This document shows, piece after piece, positions 52,757-62,303 of a stretch of 64,000 nucleotides of DNA (position 1 is the first letter of the stretch; every line of letters starts with the position of its first letter). The translations under genes and the position numbers were made by a program. The stretch comes from CAIWHR01 sp963708855 (lineage in GTDB: Bacteria > Pseudomonadota > Gammaproteobacteria > Burkholderiales > Casimicrobiaceae): positions 186,001 through 250,000 of the forward strand of contig CAVPUM010000010.1 of assembly GCA_963708855.1 (NCBI GenBank), in the 5' to 3' direction. The notes under the pieces are model-generated. The model was not told the origin of the DNA, made no database searches, and worked only from the letters and a program-made list of their open reading frames with translations.

Positions 52757-52825
52757 GCGCTTACCGCCTTCCCCGTGGTCGATACCACACTCGCCTCGCC
52801 CCGCGTGGCACTGGCCGGCATCGCG

Positions 52826-55618
52826 TCAGACACCCTGGCGGACGACCGGCGCCTTCAACGCCTCGTCGAGCATGGTCGTCATTTCGGCAATGTGAGCTTG
52901 CGCGGCGGGCGACAGGCCTTTGCGCGATGCCGTGCTCCCGAGCTCGGCCCGAAGCGACTTGGCGTCGGCGCGAAACAGCGCGCGCGCGTCGGCCGGCATC
53001 GTTGCCGCCGGCCGCAGTAGCGCCGCGGCCAGTTTGCCGGCGTGCTCGCGTTGCAGATTACGCCGCAGCAGCGGAATGTCCTTGCCAGATTTCAACTCGC
53101 TCCATATCGATCGGCGCAGCGTCCCGTAGAGTTCCGCAAGCTGCAGCGCCTGCGCGGGATCGTCGAGCTTCGCTTCGCTGTCGAGCAGCCGCTGGGCAAC
53201 GCTTTCACTCATCACGCGATTGAGCGATTCCCGCTGTACGGCGAGCACCTGGGCGGGAAGCGAGTAGTCGTAGCCGCGCGGCAACGTCTCGACGCCGCCG
53301 TTGAAATCGATATCCACGCGATCGAGATAGTCGACCGAAAGGCGGCGCAGGAATTCGGGCTTGAAACGGAAACTTTCGGCCGCGAAGACCCCGGTCGCGA
53401 GGATCTTCAATGCCGCGCGCTGCTTTTCCGTGGGGACCGGGTCGAGCGGCGCACGCGGCGAGCCAACGTGGTCGCGCAACACCGAAACGCCACCGATGTG
53501 CCTTGCCGCGATGATGCTTGCGGAACGCACCTGTTCGAGTCCGCGCGTGACGTTGCGCCGGAGCGAGGCATAGGATTCCCCATCCTTCAATGATCGCTCC
53601 TGCCAACGGTCCCACAACTCGTGGGCGAGCGCGATCCGCCAGGCGGCAAACTCGAGCGGGTCGGCACCGAGGTCACCCTGCGTTGCGTTAGGGTCGACGC
53701 CAGATGTCGTCTCTTCGTCCTGGGCGAACGCCAGCTGCGGCTCGGCGCTGCGTGCGGCGATACGCTTCAACAGCTCGGTTTCCTGCTCGGCGGGAACCTC
53801 CTTGTAGCCGTACTCGATCGCCCAGTAATCGTAGGGTCCGAGCGTGACCATGTTGAACGCGCCCTGTCTTTCCGTCGTGCGTGCGATGTTGACCGCGTTG
53901 TACTCCATCACCGAACCGGCGATGCCGTTGGCGCGCGTGAATTCGGGATCGCCGAGCTGCGCCTGCGTGTAGATCGTCGACGCGCGGAAGTTGTGCGTGA
54001 GGCCGAGCGCGTGCCCAATCTCGTGCATCACGACCTCCTTGACCGCGGCCAGCACAAACTCCTCGGCTTCGGGGCTGTCGGGCTCGATCAGGCCCCGTGC
54101 CTCGAGGAGATCCAGCGCGAATCCCGTCTCGCTCGCGCCGAGCTCGGCGCGAGCGCAGACGAGTGCGTGGGGCATGCCGAATTGCGTCGGCCCGACCGGG
54201 GGCGGCACCAATTCGACCCGCTGGATCCGCCGGTTGCGGATGAGCACCGGATCGATGCCCACGTCGGCATCGAGAATCTCGCCGGTGCGGGGATCGACGA
54301 TCGTCGGGCCAACACCGCCGAAAACGGGCCGCGCCGACAGCATCCAGCGGACGGACGCGTGGCGCGCGTCGGTCGTATCCCAGTCCGCATCGTCGGGTTG
54401 AATCTTGGCCTCCACCGCGTTCCTGAACCCGATCCGCTCGAAGGCCTTGTTCCATTCGAGGACGCCGGCGATCACAGTGGGGCGGTAACGATCGGGGATG
54501 TTGCGGTCGAGCCAGAACACGATCGGCTGCTTCGGTTCGGAAAGGGCTGCCGCTGGGTCGCTCTTTTCGAGGCGCCAGCGTTTCACGTAGTTGACGCGTG
54601 GCGTGAATGCCGTGTCGTTGCCGTAGTCGAAGCGCGTCGTCGTGAAGTACCCGAGGCGGTCGTCGGCAAGGCGCGGGCGCATCGGCATGCTCGGCAGCTT
54701 GATGAAGTTGTGGCTGAACCCCAGCAGCAGGCTGCGGACGTCGGGCACGGTCGACGGTGGCGGAGTGAACGGAACTGCCCCGGGCGTCGCGGGCGGCTGG
54801 ATCACGCGTCCGAGCACATAGTTCGCCGATACGTTGATGCCGGTCTGCTCCGCCGATTGCCGGATCCCCGTGATGTGCGAGCCGCGGGCGTCGAAGGAGT
54901 AGGGCTGCCGGAACGTCCGCTCCAGTGTCCCGTTGGCGCCGGCAACGTCGGTGAGAAGCAGCGCCGTGGCCTCGATCAGCACCGATTTCCGGTCGGAATG
55001 CGGTTGCGAGACGATCGGTGCCGACGCGAGCAGGCTGTCGGCGAAAGCCTCCTCGACGGCGCGTGCCTCCGGAGTACCCGTCTTCGCGAAATAGCGCTGG
55101 TTCTTCGCGATCAGCTGGATCGTATTTCCCGTCCTGCGGAACGACACGACATGGTCGTACCACATGATCCCGCCGAAGAACCATTTTTCACCGAGGCCGC
55201 GGCTCAGGCTGGTCGATAACACGTAGAGCGTGTCGAACTGATCCGGGGCGAGCTCGAGCCAGGTCTTGTCGTCCTTCTGCCAGACGTGGAACAGACCCGG
55301 CGTTTCCTTCGCGTCCTTGATCACCTCCGCGAAGGGCTTCGGACCTGACGCCGCCGCCGCGGCCGCGCCTGCCGCCTGCGCGACGCTGGCGGGGGAGGCG
55401 CCCGGACGCGCACCTGCGACATTGCCCGCCGCCACGCCGGCCGCCACCGCCGCCGCGACTGTTGCGGTGTCGGTCGTCGGCTGCGCGGAACCCCCGGCGC
55501 CGGATGCGTCCGGGGCTCCAGGCACGCTCGCGCAGCCGCCGAGCAGCGCGCCGGCGACGGCAAGCGCAACGAGGAGGCGGGCCCGCGAACATCGGAGTGC
55601 GGGTTGAGTGGGGGACAT
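52826..55618 (-). CDS. Zinc-dependent metalloprotease lipoprotein (DUF5117/DUF4953-type)
   Basis: The product has 930 residues from the ATG at 55616-55618. A lipoprotein signal (ALAVAGALLGGC) precedes an unusually long Ala/Gly/Pro-rich linker to about residue 90. The catalytic zinc motif is HEIGHALGLTH near residue 529, the extended HExxHxxGxxH of metzincins, followed by the methionine turn region SVMEYNAVN. A C-terminal helical domain ends the protein. It is probably anchored in the outer membrane facing the periplasm or outside; the substrate is unknown. It sits between miaB and phoH, which are usually adjacent. Confidence 0.9.
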   Translation of the reverse strand: MSPTQPALRCSRARLLVALAVAGALLGGCASVPGAPDASGAGGSAQPTTDTATVAAAVAAGVAAGNVAGARPGASPASVAQAAGAAAAAASGPKPFAEVIKDAKETPGLFHVWQKDDKTWLELAPDQFDTLYVLSTSLSRGLGEKWFFGGIMWYDHVVSFRRTGNTIQLIAKNQRYFAKTGTPEARAVEEAFADSLLASAPIVSQPHSDRKSVLIEATALLLTDVAGANGTLERTFRQPYSFDARGSHITGIRQSAEQTGINVSANYVLGRVIQPPATPGAVPFTPPPSTVPDVRSLLLGFSHNFIKLPSMPMRPRLADDRLGYFTTTRFDYGNDTAFTPRVNYVKRWRLEKSDPAAALSEPKQPIVFWLDRNIPDRYRPTVIAGVLEWNKAFERIGFRNAVEAKIQPDDADWDTTDARHASVRWMLSARPVFGGVGPTIVDPRTGEILDADVGIDPVLIRNRRIQRVELVPPPVGPTQFGMPHALVCARAELGASETGFALDLLEARGLIEPDSPEAEEFVLAAVKEVVMHEIGHALGLTHNFRASTIYTQAQLGDPEFTRANGIAGSVMEYNAVNIARTTERQGAFNMVTLGPYDYWAIEYGYKEVPAEQETELLKRIAARSAEPQLAFAQDEETTSGVDPNATQGDLGADPLEFAAWRIALAHELWDRWQERSLKDGESYASLRRNVTRGLEQVRSASIIAARHIGGVSVLRDHVGSPRAPLDPVPTEKQRAALKILATGVFAAESFRFKPEFLRRLSVDYLDRVDIDFNGGVETLPRGYDYSLPAQVLAVQRESLNRVMSESVAQRLLDSEAKLDDPAQALQLAELYGTLRRSIWSELKSGKDIPLLRRNLQREHAGKLAAALLRPAATMPADARALFRADAKSLRAELGSTASRKGLSPAAQAHIAEMTTMLDEALKAPVVRQGV

Positions 55619-55698
55619 CGTGGTTACCTCGCGATTGGAAACGTGGGGTTGACCGCGAACTGCGATTGGACCCTCGCCTGCGTGCCGCGCGCCGCGCG

Positions 55699-57033
55699 TC
55701 AGTGCGCGTCGGCCAGTTCGCCGCGCAGCGAGTGCGCCCGCGCCGCGGTGATCGTGACGCCGGCGTACGAGCCGATGCGCGACGCGTCCCCGGCAAAATT
55801 CACGACCCGGTTGTTCTCCGTCCGGGCCGCGAGCTCGTTCCTGTTCCTCGCGGCACGGCCCGTTACCAGCACCCGCTGTCGCGTACCGACCATCGCCGCG
55901 CTGTGCGCGCGGTATTGCCCGTCGAGCCGCGCCTGCAGTGCCTCGAGGCGTGTCTGCTGCACCGCCGCCGGCACCGGGTCGCCGAGCGCCGCCGCGGGCG
56001 TGCCCGGGCGGGGGCTGTACGCGAAACTGAACGCGCCGTCGAAGTCGACGTCCGCGACCAGCTTCATCGTCTGCGCGAAGTCGGAGTCCGACTCGCCGGG
56101 GAAGCCGACGATGAAATCGGAGGTGAGCGAGATCCCGGGCCGCTCTGCCCGCAGCTTCCTGACGGTCGATCTGTACTCCAGCGACGTGTATCCGCGCTTC
56201 ATGGCCGCCAGCATCCGGTCGGAACCCGACTGCACCGGCAGGTGCAGGTGCGAAACCAGCTTGCCGACCCTGCCGTAGACGGCGATGAGCCGAGGGGTCA
56301 TCTCCTTCGGATGCGACGTCGTGTAGCGGATGCGCTGGATGCCGGGAATCTCGGCGACGTACTCGATCAATGCGGCCAGGTCGGCGATCTCGCCGGCGCC
56401 GCCCATCGGTCCGCGATACGCGTTCACATTCTGCCCGAGCAGCGTGATTTCGACGACGCCCTGGTCGGCGAGGTCGGCCACCTCGGTCAGTACGTCGTCG
56501 AAGGGCCGCGAGACCTCCTCGCCTCGCGTGTAGGGGACGACGCAGAAAGTGCAGTATTTGCTGCAACCCTCCATGATCGACACGAACGCGGAGGCACCCT
56601 CGACCCGTGGCGGTGGCAGGTGATCGAATTTCTCGATGGCCGGAAACGCGACGTCGACCTGTGACATTCCCGTCCTGCGGTGCTCCCGGATCAACGCCGG
56701 CAGCCGGTGCAGCGTCTGCGGGCCGAAGACGACGTCGACGTACGGGGCGCGCCCGACGATTCCAGCGCCCTCCTGGCTCGCGACGCAGCCGCCAACGCCG
56801 ATGATGAGGTCCGGCCGGTCGGCCTTCAGTTCGCGCACGCGTCCGAGATCGTGGAACACGCGCTCCTGCGCCTTTTCGCGCACCGAGCAGGTATTGAACA
56901 GGATGACGTCGGCGTCCTCGGGTCGATCGGTGAGCGCGAAGCCGCCGTCCGCTTCGAGCACGTCGGCGATCTTGTCCGAGTCGTACTCGTTCATCTGGCA
57001 GCCGAAGGTGCGGATGTAGAGCTTGGGCGTCAC
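55699..57033 (-). CDS. miaB: tRNA-2-methylthio-N6-dimethylallyladenosine synthase MiaB
   Basis: MiaB adds the methylthio group to i6A37 of tRNAs. The 444-residue radical-SAM protein starts at a GTG. Cys12, Cys49 and Cys83 of the UPF0004 domain (FGCQMNEYDSDK, NTCSVREKA, GGCVASQEG) hold one iron-sulfur cluster, and Cys157, Cys161, Cys164 (CSKYCTFCVVPY) hold the SAM cluster. A C-terminal TRAM domain follows. A TATAAT on the minus strand at 57099-57094 is a likely -10 element. Confidence 0.97.
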   Translation of the reverse strand: MTPKLYIRTFGCQMNEYDSDKIADVLEADGGFALTDRPEDADVILFNTCSVREKAQERVFHDLGRVRELKADRPDLIIGVGGCVASQEGAGIVGRAPYVDVVFGPQTLHRLPALIREHRRTGMSQVDVAFPAIEKFDHLPPPRVEGASAFVSIMEGCSKYCTFCVVPYTRGEEVSRPFDDVLTEVADLADQGVVEITLLGQNVNAYRGPMGGAGEIADLAALIEYVAEIPGIQRIRYTTSHPKEMTPRLIAVYGRVGKLVSHLHLPVQSGSDRMLAAMKRGYTSLEYRSTVRKLRAERPGISLTSDFIVGFPGESDSDFAQTMKLVADVDFDGAFSFAYSPRPGTPAAALGDPVPAAVQQTRLEALQARLDGQYRAHSAAMVGTRQRVLVTGRAARNRNELAARTENNRVVNFAGDASRIGSYAGVTITAARAHSLRGELADAH

Positions 57034-57172
57034 ATGCGCGCCCCGGGGCCGGCGGTTATCCGGTGGGGGGCGGAAGCCATTGAAAGGGCGACGATTATAG
57101 CAGGCGGCCGGGGAGCCCTGCTCGGCCGGTCGAACGATGGCGCCAGCCCATGATCGGGGCCGGCGGCCGGGG

Positions 57173-57178
57173 TAGAAT
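57173..57178 (+). promoter_or_regulatory. Probable -10 element for the B12-regulated btuB transcript
   Basis: TAGAAT lies about seven bases upstream of the riboswitch start, at the right distance for transcription to begin with the aptamer. No clear -35 hexamer is visible, so the call is tentative. Confidence 0.45.
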
Positions 57179-57180
57179 CA

Positions 57181-57400
57181 GGCCACGCAGGTGTCCGCCG
57201 CGAATCCCTCGTGGCGGGTGAAACGGGAATGCGGTGCCGCGCGGAGTGAACCCGCGTCACTCCGCAGCTGCCCCCGCAACGGTAAGCCAGTGCGGGCCGC
57301 CCCACGCGCCACTGTCGCGACGCTTCGACCGGAGCGATGCGACGGGAAGGCGGGCGGCCAAGACTGGCGAGCCCGGAGACCGGCCTGCGCCCGGGTCGCG
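57181..57400 (+). ncRNA. Cobalamin riboswitch
   Basis: The leader shows the AdoCbl riboswitch pattern: an opening P1 strand with AGGTGTCCGCCGCGAATC, GGTGAAACGGGAA, then the near-invariant core CTGCCCCCGCAACGGTAAG, and at the 3' side CCAAGACTGGCGAGCCCGG and GGAGACCGGCCTGC as the B12-box side. It ends about 120 bases before the btuB ATG, leaving room for an expression platform that controls btuB translation or transcription when B12 is plentiful. The next transcript on this strand is btuB-btuF. Confidence 0.93.
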
Positions 57401-57521
57401 ACGCGCTGCGATTGGCGTTTCCGATCCGGCGACATGACGAGCGTTGCCGTGTTGCAATCCGCAGCCGCACGGGGCGTGCGCCATCGCCGCGCGGGGTCGC
57501 GCGGCACTCGCGGAGATCGCC

Positions 57522-59438
57522 ATGTCTCGTTCCCCCGCGCCGCGCTGCGTCCTTGCCGGTGTGTCGGCCCCAGCGTCTTGCATTGCGCCGTGCGCCGTGC
57601 GCCCCGCCTGCGCCGCGACGCTGCTGCTCGCCGCCGTTGCGCCGGTCGCACTGGCACAACAGAATCTGCCCCCGAAGCCGGTCCGGTTCGATTCGTTCGC
57701 GGTCACCGCGACGCGAAGCTCGCAGCCGATTGCCGACGTGCTTGCCGACATCACGGTGATCGGGGCGGAGGAGATCGCGCGCGCCGGCGCGCAGAGCGTG
57801 ACCGAGCTCCTGGCCCGTCAGCCCGGCGTCGAAATCGTCCAGAACGGCGGTCCTGGCGCCGTATCGGGGGTCTTCCTGCGCGGCGCGAATCGCGGCCAGA
57901 CGCTGGTGCTGATCGATGGGGTGAGGATCGCGTCGTCGAGCGCCGGGGCAACGTCGCTCGAGGCGATACCGCTCGACCAGATCGACCGTATCGAGATCCT
58001 GCGCGGGCCGGCGTCCAGCCTCTACGGCGCGGATGCCATCGGCGGTGTCGTGCAGGTGTTCACGCGGCGCGGTGTCGGCGCGCCCTCCGGCAACGCCAGC
58101 GCGGGCTACGGCACGTACGGGACCTGGGACGTCAGGGGCGGCGTGTCCGGCGCCGCGGGGCCGGTGCAATACGCGCTGCAGGCGGCGGCCAAGGCGAGCA
58201 GCGGCTTCAATGCGATCGCGAATCCGGCAAATTTCCTGTTCAATCCCGACAAAGACGGGTACGACAACCGGAGCCTGTCGGCGAACGTCGGGCTTGCCGC
58301 AGCCACGGAACAGGATTTCACCGGACAGTTTTTCCGCAGCCGCCTCGACAACCAGTTCGACGGGGGCCCGGATTTCGACGACCGGACGATCACGGTGGCC
58401 GAGACCTGGCAAGTCGCGAGCCGCAATCGCCTGGCGCCCTTCTGGGTGTCGAGGCTGTCGGCGGGCGTCGGGATCGACGACAGCCAGACCCGGACGGGGT
58501 ATGGCGACTTCCCGTTCAAGTCGACCCAGCGGCAGTACGCCTGGCAGAACGAATTCACGCTGCCCGCGGGCGCGCTGACCGCAGGCTTCGAGCGGCGCGA
58601 GGAGCGGGTGGCGACGGACGCCGGATTCGCGACGACGGAACGCAACACGAACTCGCTGTTCGGCATCTACCAGTTGCGCCTCGATGCGCACACGCTGCAG
58701 GCGAACCTGCGCCGCGACGATTCGAGCCAGTATGGCGCAAAGACCACCGGTGCCATCACCTACGGCTATCGTTTCGCGCCGTCGCTGCGCGTGACCGCGG
58801 GTTATGCCACCGGTTTCAAGGCACCGTCGTTCAACGACCTGTATTACCCGGGTTTCGCCAATCCCGATCTCGTCCCGGAAACGTCGAAGAACATCGAGGC
58901 GGGCGTCTACTGGACCGGCAATGTCGCCGGCGCGAGCCTCGATGCGCGCGCCGTCGCCTACCGCAACCGCATCTCGCAGCTGATCGTCTTCCAGTGCGAC
59001 GCCGACTTCATTTGCGCGCCGCGCAACGTGGATCGCGCAACGCTCGAAGGCGTGACGCTTGGCCTCGAGGCGCGTGCCGACAGCGGCGTGACCGCCGGCG
59101 TGTCGCTGGATTTCCAGTCGCCCGAGGACGATGTCACGGGCAGGCTCCTGCCGCGGCGGGCGCGCCGGCACGGTACCCTGGCGGCGGGGTATCCGCTGGG
59201 TTCCGCGCGCGTGGGCGTGGAACTGCTCGCGTCGTCGCTGCGCTTCGACGATCCGGCCAACCTGGTGAAGATGGGCGGCTATGCCACCGTCAACCTCACC
59301 GCGGAGTGGACGATCGCGCCCGGCGTCACGCTGTTCGCACGCGCGGACAACGTGTTCGACAGGAATTACGAACTCGCCGCGGGTTACGCGACGGGCGGCG
59401 CAACCGTGTTCGCCGGCGTGCGCGCACTGCTGCGATGA
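57522..59438 (+). CDS. btuB: TonB-dependent vitamin B12 receptor BtuB
   Basis: The 638-residue outer-membrane receptor has a signal region ending PVALAQ, a TonB-box-like FAVTATRSS and the plug domain with SVTELLARQPGVEI, GVFLRGANRGQTLVLIDGVRI and ILRGPASSLYGADAIGGVVQV. The C-terminal strands end in an aromatic/hydrophobic residue set. The start is the ATG at 57522, after CGGAGA. Upstream is a cobalamin riboswitch and btuF overlaps its stop, so B12 as substrate is well supported. Confidence 0.92.
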   Translation: MSRSPAPRCVLAGVSAPASCIAPCAVRPACAATLLLAAVAPVALAQQNLPPKPVRFDSFAVTATRSSQPIADVLADITVIGAEEIARAGAQSVTELLARQPGVEIVQNGGPGAVSGVFLRGANRGQTLVLIDGVRIASSSAGATSLEAIPLDQIDRIEILRGPASSLYGADAIGGVVQVFTRRGVGAPSGNASAGYGTYGTWDVRGGVSGAAGPVQYALQAAAKASSGFNAIANPANFLFNPDKDGYDNRSLSANVGLAAATEQDFTGQFFRSRLDNQFDGGPDFDDRTITVAETWQVASRNRLAPFWVSRLSAGVGIDDSQTRTGYGDFPFKSTQRQYAWQNEFTLPAGALTAGFERREERVATDAGFATTERNTNSLFGIYQLRLDAHTLQANLRRDDSSQYGAKTTGAITYGYRFAPSLRVTAGYATGFKAPSFNDLYYPGFANPDLVPETSKNIEAGVYWTGNVAGASLDARAVAYRNRISQLIVFQCDADFICAPRNVDRATLEGVTLGLEARADSGVTAGVSLDFQSPEDDVTGRLLPRRARRHGTLAAGYPLGSARVGVELLASSLRFDDPANLVKMGGYATVNLTAEWTIAPGVTLFARADNVFDRNYELAAGYATGGATVFAGVRALLR

Positions 59439-60322
59439 GCGTCGCCGCGATCGGGCAGGTCCTGGTGGCAGCGCTTGCCGCGTGGCTGCCCGCCGTGCTG
59501 GCCGCGGTGCAGGTGGTCGACGACGCGGGCACGACGGTGAGGCTGGCGGTGCCTGCGTCACGGATCGTCAGCCTCGCGCCGCACGCCACCGAGTTGCTGT
59601 ATGCCGCAGGCGCCGGCGAGCGTGTCGTCGGCGTGCTCGCCACGTCCGATTGGCCCCCGGAAGCCGCGGGGAAGCCCAGGGTGGGCGACTCCCGCGCGCT
59701 CGACCTCGAGCGCATCGTGGCACTCGGGCCCGACCTGGTCGTCACCTGGCCCTATGCGGCACCGGCGCAGGTCGGGGCGCTCGTCGCGCGCGGCATCCCG
59801 GTTTTCGTCGCGAATCCGGCGACGATCGACGGCATCGCGCTGGATCTCGAACGCCTGGGGAAGCTCGCCGGCACGTCGCCGACAGCGACGCCGCGGGCGG
59901 CAAACCTGCGCGCGCGGCTGGCGCGTCTGCAAGCTCGCTACGCAGGGGCGCGAACGGTACGCGTGTTCTACGAGATCTGGAACGCTCCGCTCTACACGAT
60001 CGGCGGCGCCCACCTGATCTCGCAGGCGCTGCGCGTGTGCGGCGGCGAGAACGTGTTCGCGGCGCTGACGCTGCCCGCGCCCGGCGTGAGCGTCGAAGCG
60101 GTGATCGAAGCGAAGCCGGAGGCGATCATCGCCGGCGCCGACGGCGCCGTGCGCCCCTCGTGGCTCGACGACTGGAAGCGCTGGCCTGCGCTCCCCGCCG
60201 TCGCGCGCGGGAATCTCTACACCGTAGACGCGAATCTCCTGCACCGCGCGGGACCGCGGTTCGTCGACGGTGTCGAGGCGCTGTGTGCGACGCTCGTGCA
60301 AGCGCGCGAGGGATTGCGCTGA
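59435..60322 (+). CDS. btuF: Vitamin B12 periplasmic binding protein BtuF
   Basis: A 295-residue protein with a signal peptide (VLVAALAAWLPAVLA) and the class III binding-protein fold: RIVSLAPHATELLYAAGAGERVVGV at the start of the N lobe and PGVSVEAVIEAKPEAIIAG in the C lobe. It delivers B12 from BtuB to BtuCD. The ATG overlaps the btuB stop (ATGA), so the two are translationally coupled under the riboswitch. Confidence 0.92.
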   Translation: MSVAAIGQVLVAALAAWLPAVLAAVQVVDDAGTTVRLAVPASRIVSLAPHATELLYAAGAGERVVGVLATSDWPPEAAGKPRVGDSRALDLERIVALGPDLVVTWPYAAPAQVGALVARGIPVFVANPATIDGIALDLERLGKLAGTSPTATPRAANLRARLARLQARYAGARTVRVFYEIWNAPLYTIGGAHLISQALRVCGGENVFAALTLPAPGVSVEAVIEAKPEAIIAGADGAVRPSWLDDWKRWPALPAVARGNLYTVDANLLHRAGPRFVDGVEALCATLVQAREGLR

Positions 60323-60355
60323 GCGCAGGCCATCGTCGCGAGCCCGCCCGCGGCG

Positions 60356-61132
60356 TCAGACCGGCAGGAAGGTTCGTGTCGCGCCCTCGCCCACTGCAAG
60401 GAGCCGATGCCCGAAGAGCTCCGACAGCGTCGCGCTCGTCAGGATGTCGCCGGCGGCGCCGGTGCGCGCGCGTCCGCCGCCGAGCGCGATCGCGTGATCC
60501 GCGTAGCGCAGCGCGAGGTGCAGGTCGTGCAGCACCATCACGACGGCCTTGCCATGGCTGCGCGCCAAAGCCGCGACCGTGTCGAGCGCGGCGACCTGGG
60601 CGCCGAGGTCGAGGTGCGACGACGGTTCGTCCAGCAGAAGGAGCCCGGAATCCTGGGCCACCAGCGCCGCCAGCGCGAGGCGTCGCCGTTCGCCGCCGGA
60701 CAGCGTGCGCGCGTCGCGGCCGTCGAGTCCCGCGAGGCCGAACGTCGACAGGGCGGCGCGCGCGCGATCGATGTCGGCGGCCGACTCCCATTGCCAGCGC
60801 GAAAGGTGCGGATGGCGCCCGACGAGCGCGGTCTCCAGCACGGTCGCGGGGAAATGGTCGACGCTGTCCTGTGGCAGGAACCCCCGTCGCCGCGCGCGCT
60901 CGCGCGGACCGAGGGCCGCCAGCGGCGTGCCGTCGTACGCGATCTCGCCGGCCTGCGCAGCCCTGAGCCCTGCCAGCGTGGTCATGAGCGTGGTCTTGCC
61001 TGCGCCGTTCGGTCCGATGAGGACCCAGCACTCGCCGGCGCGAACGTCGAGGTCGAGCCCAGAAACGAGAATGCGGCCGGCGACCGAAACCGCCAGCCGG
61101 CGGCACGACAGGCGCGGCGCGGCGCCCGTCAC
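60356..61132 (-). CDS. btuD: Vitamin B12 ABC transporter ATPase BtuD
   Basis: The 258-residue ATPase has Walker A GPNGAGKTT (residues 40-48), the ABC signature LSGGERRRLALA, Walker B LLLLDEP and the switch histidine in VLHDLHLALRY. It couples ATP hydrolysis to import through BtuC. The GTG start overlaps the btuC stop. It is encoded opposite to btuBF and converges on it. Confidence 0.92.
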   Translation of the reverse strand: MTGAAPRLSCRRLAVSVAGRILVSGLDLDVRAGECWVLIGPNGAGKTTLMTTLAGLRAAQAGEIAYDGTPLAALGPRERARRRGFLPQDSVDHFPATVLETALVGRHPHLSRWQWESAADIDRARAALSTFGLAGLDGRDARTLSGGERRRLALAALVAQDSGLLLLDEPSSHLDLGAQVAALDTVAALARSHGKAVVMVLHDLHLALRYADHAIALGGGRARTGAAGDILTSATLSELFGHRLLAVGEGATRTFLPV

Positions 61133-62139
61133 GAGCGGCTCCGGGTCAACAGCGCGAGGAGCACCGGGACTCCCACGAGCGCGGTGATCACCCCGACGGG
61201 CAACTGAATCGGCGCGGCGACCGTTCGCGCGAGCGTGTCCGCCAGCAACAGCAGGGCGCCACCCATCAGGACGCTGGCCGGGAGCAGCACGCGCTGGTCG
61301 TTGCCGATCGCCATGCGCAGACCATGCGGCACGACGAGGCCCACGAAGCCGACGCTGCCGGCGGTCGTGACGGCGGCCGCGGTGGCGAATGCGGCGACGG
61401 CGCAGAGCACGAGCGTGGTGCGCGCCACCGCCACGCCGAGGGCCGCGGCCACATCCTCCCCGCGCGCGAGGACATTGAGGTCCCGCGCCGACGCGAGCGA
61501 GAAGAGGAGCGCAACGGCCAGCGTCACGAGCGCGGGCGTCGCGGCGGTCGCGCCACCCAGGTCGCCGATCAGCCAGAAAAGCATGCCCTTGACCTGCGCG
61601 TCAGGCGCGAGCGTGAGCATCAGCGCGATCAATGCGCCCCATCCGGCAGCGACGATCACGCCCGTGAGCAGCAGCCGCGTCGTGGTCCACGGCGCGCGAT
61701 CGGCGCCGGTGCGCGCGAGGCCGAACACGATGAGCGTCGAGGCGAACGCGCCGACGAGGGCGGCCGGCGTCACCAGTGCCGCGACGCCCGCGAGCATGGC
61801 GCCCAGCGCGCCCACGGCCGCCCCGCCCGAAAGACCCAGGATGTAGGGGTCGGCCAGCGGATTGCGCAGCAGCACCTGCATCAGCGCACCCGCGAGCGCC
61901 AGCAGGCCGCCTACCGCGAAGGCCGCCAGCGCGCGCGGCAGGCGCAGCTCGCGCACGATGGCGGACTCGGTTCCGGACGCGTCCCCCGTGAGTGCGTGGA
62001 AGATCGCGGTGGCGTCGACGGCGACGCTGCCGACGGACAGAGCCCAGACCAGCGCGAAGAGCACGGCCACGGCCAGCACGGCGAGGGTGGCGGCCGCGCG
62101 GCCGGGGGTCGCGGATCCGGAGTGGGGCGGTGCGGGCAT
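61129..62139 (-). CDS. btuC: Vitamin B12 ABC transporter permease BtuC
   Basis: The 336-residue FecCD-type permease has about ten helices, with the family segments RLPRALAAFAVGGLLALAGALMQ, ADPYILGLSGGAAVGALGA and GLVVPHGLRM, which form the inner-membrane channel and the ATPase-contact loop. With btuD it forms the BtuCD importer. I found no second riboswitch in the 164 bases upstream. A TATAAT at 62195-62190 on the minus strand may be its -10 element. Confidence 0.9.
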   Translation of the reverse strand: MPAPPHSGSATPGRAAATLAVLAVAVLFALVWALSVGSVAVDATAIFHALTGDASGTESAIVRELRLPRALAAFAVGGLLALAGALMQVLLRNPLADPYILGLSGGAAVGALGAMLAGVAALVTPAALVGAFASTLIVFGLARTGADRAPWTTTRLLLTGVIVAAGWGALIALMLTLAPDAQVKGMLFWLIGDLGGATAATPALVTLAVALLFSLASARDLNVLARGEDVAAALGVAVARTTLVLCAVAAFATAAAVTTAGSVGFVGLVVPHGLRMAIGNDQRVLLPASVLMGGALLLLADTLARTVAAPIQLPVGVITALVGVPVLLALLTRSRS

Positions 62140-62189
62140 GGTGGACGGGCGAAGGCGCAGGACACTTGGTCGCGGTCGCGCCAGCGCCG

Positions 62190-62258
62190 ATTATAGAGGC
62201 GGCTGCCCGCGGCACCGGCATGGGGCAGGGCCCGGCGCGACCTGCGCGCGGCTATAAT
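62190..62258. promoter_or_regulatory. Divergent -10 elements for btuC and greB
   Basis: TATAAT occurs on the minus strand at 62195-62190, facing btuC, and on the plus strand at 62253-62258, facing greB. Neither has a convincing -35 hexamer, so strength cannot be judged. Confidence 0.45.
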
Positions 62259-62303
62259 CATCCTCCTGCCGTGCAGGAGCGCGGCGGAGCCACCGGGAGC
62301 ACG

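Noticed and set aside
52826..56566. A single frame joining the metalloprotease with a long upstream extension
   Set aside because: The extension is antisense-like sequence in another frame of miaB. The lipoprotein signal begins at 55618.
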